The position numbers and the translations under genes were made by a program. 64,000 nt of DNA from NCBI RefSeq assembly GCF_037975245.1, contig NC_092565.1:8778999-8842998 (forward strand). The letters are read 5' to 3'. How positions within the stretch are numbered: the stretch's first letter is position 1; every line of letters begins with the position of its first letter. This DNA is from Apostichopus japonicus. Lineage: Eukaryota > Echinodermata > Holothuroidea > Aspidochirotida > Stichopodidae. This document shows positions 55,872 to 64,000 of this stretch, piece after piece. The notes under the pieces were generated by a model. It ran no database searches. It saw nothing but the letters and a program-made list of their open reading frames with translations, and was not told the origin of the DNA.

Positions 55872-58800
55872 CTGTATGAGAAATGGAACAGTAAAATAAA
55901 CTTGACCATTTCAAAAAGGTTTTTTTTTATATATATTCTCTTAAAGATGTGAGTATAGACAGGCAGGGTGCAATAGTTGTGGGAAGACAGGTAGGTAAGA
56001 AGCCATGTGATACATCAATTTTTGAATTAATAAACTGCTTCAGTTATTGACTGTAATCTGTGATTTGTGCATTCCGTCATACTGTATGTGCCATTTCTAT
56101 GATTTGTAAGTTCAATATGGCATTTAATTCTGCTCGCTAGATTGTTACATCACCCACTTTATCATTGCAACCTCCTAAAAATCTCTGGTTACTTTTCTGA
56201 TGATACACTAAATACTAAATAGCTTTACCCTTTAAATACAGCAGCAAATTCATGCACAATGTACAGCCTGTTGTCACTCTGGCATGCTAATTTACAGGTG
56301 AATGCTTTCACCCGCAACTGATAAAATGAAGGTGTGAAGCGAATGCAATCAATAACATATTATGGTCTGCAACACCTGGACGTGCCGAGCGTGCCACCTT
56401 TAAACACATAATTAAATGGTTAGAAATTATGTTTGTAATCAAATAATTCATTCAGATTCGCATAAAATAGTTCATCAAGACATCAATGAACACAATTCAA
56501 TGAATTAATACATATACTGTAAGTCATTTAATCAATCCTTAAAATTGTTAGATCCTATTTTCTTTGATAGCTTCTGGAGTACTTTAATACTTGCACACAA
56601 CTGTTAGAACCAACTTTGTTTGGTTTTAGGCGGCGTCAAGTTGGATCTGTGAGAAGTTGGATTTGTTTGAAGTTTGTGCAGCTGATGTATTTCCACTTGC
56701 CAACAGTTGCCGCGAAAATAAATTAAGTTTTGAACCTTTGAAAACATCACACCAGTCAAGCCATTTTATATTACTTGAACACTACAAGGCGCTAGCCTGA
56801 TCTCAAATAAGTTTTCACTTCTTAGTTTTTAGAAATATGCTCTATATTAAACCAACTCACAACTTATTCATGTCCATTCATTCAATTAACAACTCAATGC
56901 ATTGTAATTAGGATGGATGATATTCTCTCGATTCTCGACGAACGTTTTCTATTTCTTGACAGACAGATAGACAGATAATTACACATTACAAAATATATAC
57001 AGTTGATTTACTTTGAGTGACATTAATTAAAATCTGATCTCTAACCCCAAATTAGTCAACCAGTAGTTGCCAGATATCGCACAAACTGAAATTCTTTTCT
57101 CAGTTCCAAGCAATCCACTGCCTTACAAAACTTTTCAAATCGGATCGGAGACATTGGAGGCACTTTTGAAAGGAAAACAGATGCTCAATTGATTTCAAAT
57201 TGAATCATGTCACGAGTAGAACCCTCCGGTCTTGCCACACTTTGCTCGGAGTAAAAATCAATTTTCACTCCGGGGGCTTTCACTTATTTTGACAGTGACT
57301 TTAATTGAGACTTTGACGATTATTGAACAGTGTGGTGTTGTGAACTCGTCGTAAGAAAACCCGTTCATATCACGATCAATAATGAGATCGTCATGCTCTG
57401 ACCGCGGGGCATCGAAACGGGGGCATTGTGGGTAGTAGGACCAGTAGAAGTATTGGGTAGCATAAAGATAATTTTATGCAGCATCTTCCACTGTATATCA
57501 CTCATGACAATGAAGGCCGACACCGTACACAAGATTTTCAAGCGTCCTGAAGCACAACTGACGATATTGTACTTATTATACTTTATCTGGCTAGCAGATT
57601 GCTGGCTTTCAGAAACTATGATTCTACTTACTCTGTCAGCAGGAATCAAAGTCAAGCCATAAACAGGGCCCCAGAAGGATGGTCAGTTGTGAAAGAAAAT
57701 ACTATAGTGTCACTATCAATCTAAAGTTCATCAATAACAACTGTTTTAAAGGGATATTTTGGTGGCAGAAAGAGTCTAACCCGAGACAAGTATCTCACCC
57801 CAGACAAAGATACGGCTGTTTACTAGAAAAAGTCTCCAGGAAGCAGAACTTACCAGATAATAATAATATTAATCATAACAAATGAGACATATATAGCGCC
57901 AAATCAGTAGTCAAAGGAAGCAAATTAATTAACAAAAGAACAGGTGAATAGATGGTCCAAGATACAGTATCATTATGGAAGAAAGTAATGAAGAAAACAT
58001 AGACATTTTCAGCTCAATTAATTACATCACTAACTAAATAATACCAAAATTAAAAATGCAACTAGGGATGTGTCCCCCCTCCCCCCCTCAAATTTTCAGA
58101 AAATTACCAGCAACTTTGTTACACAATGCCACTTCTGCCACTGAAATATCCTTGGAAGAGAAACTCTAGTGACATGATTTTTTTTTTTTCTGGGACGCTA
58201 CATTTTTAACAGCATACAGCATCATTCACATGAAATATTTTCATATTGTTCGCCAGCATGCCAATTGTATCACATTTCAATGAGCCTATCAACAGAATAT
58301 TAAGGAAAGACAGAAAGACGGACAGTCTTAAAGGTCTCTTAGTTTTTCCACGACATGTCACCCATTCTCAAATTCCAATATGCATTTTACTACCAACCTT
58401 AAATAGTTTGACTTTCCAGAGACATACCTCCATGTCTGGGAATAACTTGGAGTGTCTTTTTAATAGGCAAAAGTATCCCCTTGTTGGCCTATATGGCAAA
58501 CCCACACTAAATGTGGTATGCATAGAACTGGGAGACCTGAAAAAGTATAGATCCCAGATGTCTTGCCAATGTTCAATGTCAGATGATGGCAGCGGTTGTA
58601 ACACTGAAAGATCTGTTCACATTTGTTCTCAAAAGACCATTGCTCTCTGGTACACAATATTCATACAGGTCGAGAACTTGAATCTTGGGAACTTAGGGAA
58701 GTATATGTATACATCACGCACACAATGTTTGGATAGAAGTCATAAAAAATGGCGACCAAAAGCTAATTAATTTTTACAAATTCAGAATTTCTGGAGTAAC

Positions 58801-58927
58801 AGAAGTTTTAGACCATCAAACCAGATTAAATCGATCATGTCTCAAGTTATGGACAAGATATCTAAAGAGGGGTTTTAACTAACAGTGTAAATTATAACAC
58901 TAACTGGTTTATATATTTACGAGTGAC
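55872..58927. other. Probable intron/upstream region of the minus-strand membrane gene
   Basis: AT-rich with scattered microsatellites. An area at 57260-57570 has two overlapping minus-strand open frames and a local GC rise, a weak candidate for an upstream exon. A 174-codon plus-strand frame (58246-58770) has no recognisable domain. Confidence 0.45.
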
Positions 58928-59164
58928 CCGCTTACCTGTCTCCCCCAACCTTAGCACCGCATTCTACCGTGTCTAGTATGCCCTGGTAATCTTTTAACAT
59001 TGTGCACCCTCAGTGACCGGTCACATCCGGTCAGTGACATCCTTCTCATTCTACCACCCAAAGTGTCTACACATGTTTTTCGTATTGGGAAAAATTTTCT
59101 TTTACCAGGGCATACTAGATACGGTAGAATGCGGTGCTAAGGTTGTGGGGAGACAGGTAAGCGG
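58928..59164. mobile_element. Foldback element with near-identical 63-base arms
   Basis: The left arm CCGCTTACCTGTCTCCCC... (58928-58990) matches the reverse complement of the right arm (59100-59164) with about two substitutions and one indel. The loop of about 109 bases contains the perfect palindrome GTGACCGGTCAC. No clear target duplication was seen, and it does not code for protein. The high arm identity suggests a recent insertion or ongoing homogenisation. Confidence 0.78.
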
Positions 59165-59395
59165 GGAACGAAGTAAATACCAAATATTTTCCCCTTCGGT
59201 ACAAGTTTGACATTGTCCGCAACTTGAATATATCCCAGTACATGTACATACATATATATACGACAGTGATATGAAAATTATGAATTTTAACTGCTGAATA
59301 ATACAACAACAGTAACGTTATATGCGCCGTGAAAGGGAATCTCCATACAAAGTCTTATATTTCTACAGACAGTTTGTACATGTAATATAAGAAGT

Positions 59396-59745
59396 TAAGA
59401 GAGTGTGATGTGGTTAAGGCAGTGGACTTGTGATCTTAGGATTGCAGGTTCATAGATCATAATTACCTCTCCTCACCCAGGTGTATAAATGCCAACTTAC
59501 GAGATAACTTGTAAATATAGTTGCGTGTTCCGATTTGTGGCTGCACCCTATGGGAAGTCCCTCAGGGGACACATGGATGTGGTGCACTGTAGTGCCCCAG
59601 AAGGGATTGTATCAATTGTGCACATGCACTTTGGTGTGTGGGTGTGACAAGTTACCAATGACCAGGGGTGGGTATTGTAAAGTGGTGCGACAAAAGTGGT
59701 GTGCCTTGGACAAAGTCGAGTGCCTTGGACAAAGCTGTAAACCTT
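59396..59745 (+). mobile_element. tRNA-derived SINE
   Basis: The head reads GTGGTTAAGGCAGTGGACTT and, about 30 bases on, GCAGGTTCATAGATC, in the order and spacing of a tRNA D-arm and B box. A body follows with GGCTGCACCCTATGGGAAGT, AGTGCCCCAGAAGG and ATGCACTTTGGTGTGTGG. The layout fits a tRNA-headed SINE with a longer tail domain, as found in several deuterostomes. The 3' border is approximate. It ends shortly before the target duplication of the next element. Confidence 0.65.
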
Positions 59746-59820
59746 TTAACATGCTGCATGTAACTTGTGTGACTTCTTGGTTTCAGAAAATTAGTGGATC
59801 CAATATCAGTTTAATAACAA

Positions 59821-61037
59821 TAGTGTTTGCACGGGTTATCCGGGTACCCGGGTACCCGCCCGACGTGATACTACCCGGTTCCTAATTTATTACCCGAATC
59901 CTACGCAAAGTGTGATTTAAAAAAAAAAAAATTGCAAACCTACGGTTAGGCAGATTTCCCATTGTCTTAGTGTGGTGTTAGGCTAACATATGTGGTCGAA
60001 GATAACAGCAATAACGAAAGTACCCCCTCCCCCCGACGCGATACTACCCGGTTCCTAATTTATAATTGAATCCTACGCAGTGTGATTTAAAAAAAAAATA
60101 TGCAAACCGATGGTTAGGCAGATTTCCCATTGACTTAGTGTGGTGTTAGGCTACCATGTGGTTGAAGATAACAGCAATAACGAAACTATTCCATTGATAT
60201 CTTATAACTGCGTCACAATTTCAGCTAATAAACAAATGGCTATGCTAGATTACCCCATTGACTTAGTGTGGTGTTAGGCAACCACGTGGTCGAACGTAAC
60301 AGCAATAATGAATGTGTACCATGGATATCTTATAACTGCGTCACAATTTCAGCGAATTAAAAGATGGTTAGGTTTAGCTAGATTTCTCATGCATTGACTT
60401 AGTGTGGTGTTAGGCTACCATGTGGAAGAAATGATTATTAATTCATTCGTTTATTTCATAGAACGAAAGGCTGACAAGGAATTTTACGACATGTTTATGG
60501 ATTATAGACGGGATAAATAAAAAATAATAATCGCAAGTGGCATTTTACAAATCGTGTATTCCAAATGCGATCAAATTGCGCGAATCGCGTAATCTCGCGG
60601 CGAATGCGAACCCTGGGCCTGCATAATAGATAGTAGTAGTAAAAACTGTTTAGGAGCTAACTTGGATATTTTTATGGTGTGATCCAATAGACGTGGAGAG
60701 CCTGCATAAGCAGCGGCGGCAGTGCGATGTTAACAACATTACTTCTATTTAGTAGTAATGTTAATTAATAATTATATTAAGTAATTAACAAGTTTATGAC
60801 AGAAAAAAAGCAAATAGAAATTATTGAGGAAGGTTTTATACCTTACCTTACACATACGTTTTTGAACATGAAAACATTGTCAGTAGAGAATATACTTCAT
60901 TTATAATAGCATCCAATATGTAATTTCTTGAAAATCGTGAAACACGAGAGTAAACAATTTTTCCCGGGTACCCGGATACCCGACGGGTAACGGCTCTCGG
61001 GTACCCGGTTCCCGATTTTGGACCCGTGTAAACACTA
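59821..61037 (+). mobile_element. Non-autonomous hAT-type element, 1217 bases
   Basis: Perfect 8-bp direct repeats AATAACAA (59813-59820 and 61038-61045) flank ends that read TAGTGTTTGCACGGGT on the left and, in reverse complement, TAGTGTTTACACGGGT on the right. GGGTACCCG palindromes lie just inside both ends. The left half contains about four tandem copies of a sequence with TTAGTGTGGTGTTAGGCTA, 120-170 bases apart. No transposase frame is present. The 8-bp duplication and end structure point to the hAT superfamily. Confidence 0.82.
59958..60440 (+). repeat. Tandem repeats inside the hAT-type element
   Basis: TTAGTGTGGTGTTAGGCTA recurs near 59968, 60138, 60258 and 60399, with shared flanking text such as GATAACAGCAATAACGAA. 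The larger first duplication also includes CCCGGTTCCTAATTTAT and an A-run. The units diverge slightly from each other. Confidence 0.75.
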
Positions 61038-61045
61038 AATAACAA

Positions 61046-64000
61046 CAACAAGAACAATACATGTTTATAACCTTGTTCCTTGATAATTGGATAGGGTGCA
61101 CAGTGCTAAAATATTACCTAGATTAGGCCTGGTAGAAGATCTATAGAGTGCATTATACATAGAATGGAGAGGAGTTAAGAGAGAAACAAAGTCAAGTTGG
61201 CCAATTGGTCAGATTTATAATGGTACAGGGAGTGTGACAACATGGACTCTCTGTATGGTGGAGATATTTGGAAGTCCAGTAAATCAATTATTATTGTCTG
61301 GAGCCATCATTTTTGCAATCACTGTGCAATTCACTGTGTTGTAGTTGTTATTGTTTAGTTCAAACCTTACAGTAAGTACTTAAATTGCAATTGTACACAG
61401 TAGAACTTTGATGAATTTACAGTCATCAAAAATGTCTTGATATTACAAAGAAGAATATTTATGTTCCTGCATAATAGGATACCTGCATCTATTTGGTTTG
61501 TGGCATAACCATACCTACATGTAAAACCTGCATAACTTCTTCTATACCTGATGTAATCTAGCACTGCCATATTTTTTATTTAGTTTTTATGTTTAAAAGC
61601 GACAATCTAAGCAATAAAGATTCCAGACCTGCTATATATTAGCATGTACTAGACACAGACTACTCACTCCTCATTAAACAATGATTCACTGTTTATGAAC
61701 ATGACATTTCATAACCATCATTTATGTGTTAACTGCACACTCGGATGCGTTCTTCATCCAACACTTTAAGTTTAAACTGCAATATCAACTGTACATTACT
61801 TGTAATAAAAATTTCATTAGTACTCTGCAGTCTGCAACAGTTTAAACCTGCACATTCTGCATGACGTGGGAAACTATGTGTAATAACAGGACTGCATGGA
61901 CATACTATACACTTGATAAACAGTTTTATAAGGTTGTAAGCGGGGAAGGTAGTACTTAGAGCTTGATTTTACTACTTTAACACTCTTTAAAGACAATAGA
62001 AAATTTTCTAAGCTTACATACAGTGTTCTAAACTGTTCTCAAAACCTTCAATAATTGATCATTCTCGGAATATGGATGCGACCATAATGAAGACTGCTAT
62101 TAAATTATTAATCATAATAATAATTTCGCCTCATTTCTTCATTTGCTTTGGTAGCTGAAAATATATTTGCAATATATATACATTGCTCAATAGGAACCTG
62201 TTAATCTTTCATTATGCTGTACAATAGCTGCCATGTAGACATGGCAAAGAATTGAGGGTACAATAAGCATCACCAAAAATTTGCTGTAATTCATATAAAC
62301 CCCAATCAGAAGACCCTTCCCGCCCCCCAAGTTTTTTTGAGGTCTTTGGCAAGTATTTGTGAGCTTCATATTTGCTTGGACAGGGTAACACTGGTTTCCA
62401 CATGTACAATGATAGTTTCAGATACACAACCGAGGCTACGTTCGTTTACCATAGTTTGTATTCCATTCTCGACAAGATCATTGTTAACAACTGCCACCAT
62501 CTGCAAGCTACTGTACGCATGCTGCTGCATATTAATGACAAGCACTTATGCCAAGCTTGTCTAAGTGTTGTTTGTATCTATAAACAAAGACACAACAAGC
62601 TCTTCCAATTAGCACCAAGTGCTTCCCTACCAAGATGGCTCTAGTATCCACGGTCATTTATGGCCATTCCAAGATTTGTTATTTCATGAAAGTTCATGAC
62701 ATCCTCCAGAGATGGACAAGAAGTTACTTTTCTGTTGCCCAGCAACTTCAGGGTTTCTTCAAATTATCTTTCATTTAAATCTGAGTTCTCAAGGCTATGC
62801 AACGAGGAGGACGAAAACAATGAAGATAAACAGAGAACGAGATATCAAAATACAAGATGGTTCGATCATTACAAAACTGATTAAATCTGTATCCCTGCAG
62901 AAAATAATTGTTTACAAATATCTCCATAGAGAAATCAATAAGTACTTAGTACACTCTTCCAGGCTAGGAACTGTTACAGGCAGAAGCTAATTGATACTAT
63001 AAGAATATTGCCCCTTCAAACCTACAGCCAATTTTGAAACAAGGTAAATGTTACACCTCCATTATATGCCTCTAACCTCCGCCTTTAATTCAATAAATCA
63101 CTTATGACGCAAGACAACTTACTACGCGAGAACTACCGACAGACGTTTGCTTTTGGCGCGATTATTTCTGAAATTGTAACATTACCCGCATGTTTATTAA
63201 ATTTTACAGCTTAAAAATAGACGTGCACTTTCCTTTGATATCCATTTTCTTATATTTGTGTCATGTGCGATAACTTACAAAGGACTTCTCGTCGCAAAAG
63301 AAAAAGAAATTGAGAAACATGTGTTGACGTATGATGATCAATATTTCTTCATTAAAAATTAAAATTTTTCCTTTCATACCAGATCGATCGGAGAGAACTT
63401 TACGAAAAATTTCGTCTACACCTGAGACAAAAGGCTACGTAGCGCATGTTGTAACATTATACAACGACATACAGTATAAGATAATTTTGTACAGCTTTTA
63501 AAAAAATTCATGTGAATTTAGATTTTGATAAACAAGAAAGAAAGTACAGAAATAGGACAATGTTTTTAGCTATACTAATTGATGGAACTAGGCATATAAT
63601 TTGTCTTTTGGTTTTTGCTTTGGGTGGCATTCACAAACTTCCCAGTTTGTGTTTAACAAACTACTGAAAATTCTGCTGCTCAAATGGATGAAGTAGGATA
63701 CAAAATTATTTCCTGTTTTTATTGTCATTTTATCCAAAAAATCAATACCATTTGATTGAACCCTGATACTCATGTAAATGCAACAACGTAGGTAGTTTGT
63801 GATGTTGCCTTGGGGAAAGATTCTTCAAAAATCTTTTCTCTTGTAATCCTTGTGGTTGTACATAAAATCATAAATTCAGAACATCTGCCAAAAACTATCA
63901 TATTTTCTAGTCGGAGGCTTTTGCGAGAGACCTTGATATTTTTACCTTTCAATAAATGTTTCATTTTACTTTACAGTCTGACTTTTCAGAATAATGTCAT
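61046..64000. other. Intergenic DNA to the window end
   Basis: No gene supported. AT-rich, with a short AAT/ATA run near 62117. A weak retroelement-like segment lies on the minus strand at 63588-63800 (see findings). Other short frames have no splice context. Confidence 0.5.

Overview
The window is AT-rich eukaryotic DNA with large, repeat-filled introns and intergenic space. There is no operon structure, Shine-Dalgarno pattern or rRNA. The one well-resolved gene is an animal O-GlcNAcase (OGA/MGEA5) split into 15 coding exons with GT-AG introns. The genome is that of an invertebrate animal. A deuterostome such as an echinoderm (for example a sea cucumber) is my best guess from the intron-rich OGA, the tRNA-derived SINEs and the frequent poly-G/poly-C tracts, but this is inference.

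Layout. 1-1000: a possible 3'-terminal exon (603-740) with a poly(A) signal at 914. 1000-19300: no supported gene; it holds simple repeats, a SINE-like element (about 2400-2520), a possible hAT-type terminus (6463), an unexplained CpG-rich block (10690-10900) and a LINE-like 3' end with an (AATTC)n tail (to 15012). 19300-39156 (+): OGA, with a YY1-type promoter motif, a short first coding exon and 14 further exons; the exons sum to 2724 nt (907 codons plus stop). Its introns carry minisatellites, an interstitial telomere-like array, a hAT-like element, and a hammerhead-ribozyme-like motif of the kind known from Penelope-like elements. 40316-40657: a short hAT-type element with an 8-bp target duplication.

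42980-48950 is the most unusual part. Seven tRNA-like sequences lie on one strand, five of them in an exact 160-bp tandem array with two alternating unit types. They run directly into four tandem copies of a roughly 760-bp sequence built from very long inverted repeats. Two separate foldback elements follow, one with a clean 6-bp target duplication.

54646-55871 (-): the last exon of a multi-pass membrane protein gene (five predicted membrane segments, long acidic/serine-rich cytoplasmic-type tail), possibly tincar-like; its upstream exons are not resolved. 58928-61045: a foldback element with near-identical 63-bp arms, a tRNA-derived SINE, and a 1217-bp hAT-type element with an 8-bp duplication and internal tandem repeats.

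The two real genes show no evidence of working together. OGA removes O-GlcNAc from nuclear and cytoplasmic proteins; the second gene encodes a membrane protein of unknown role. No CRISPR array, bacterial operon or defence system is present. All element borders and exon joins were read by eye.
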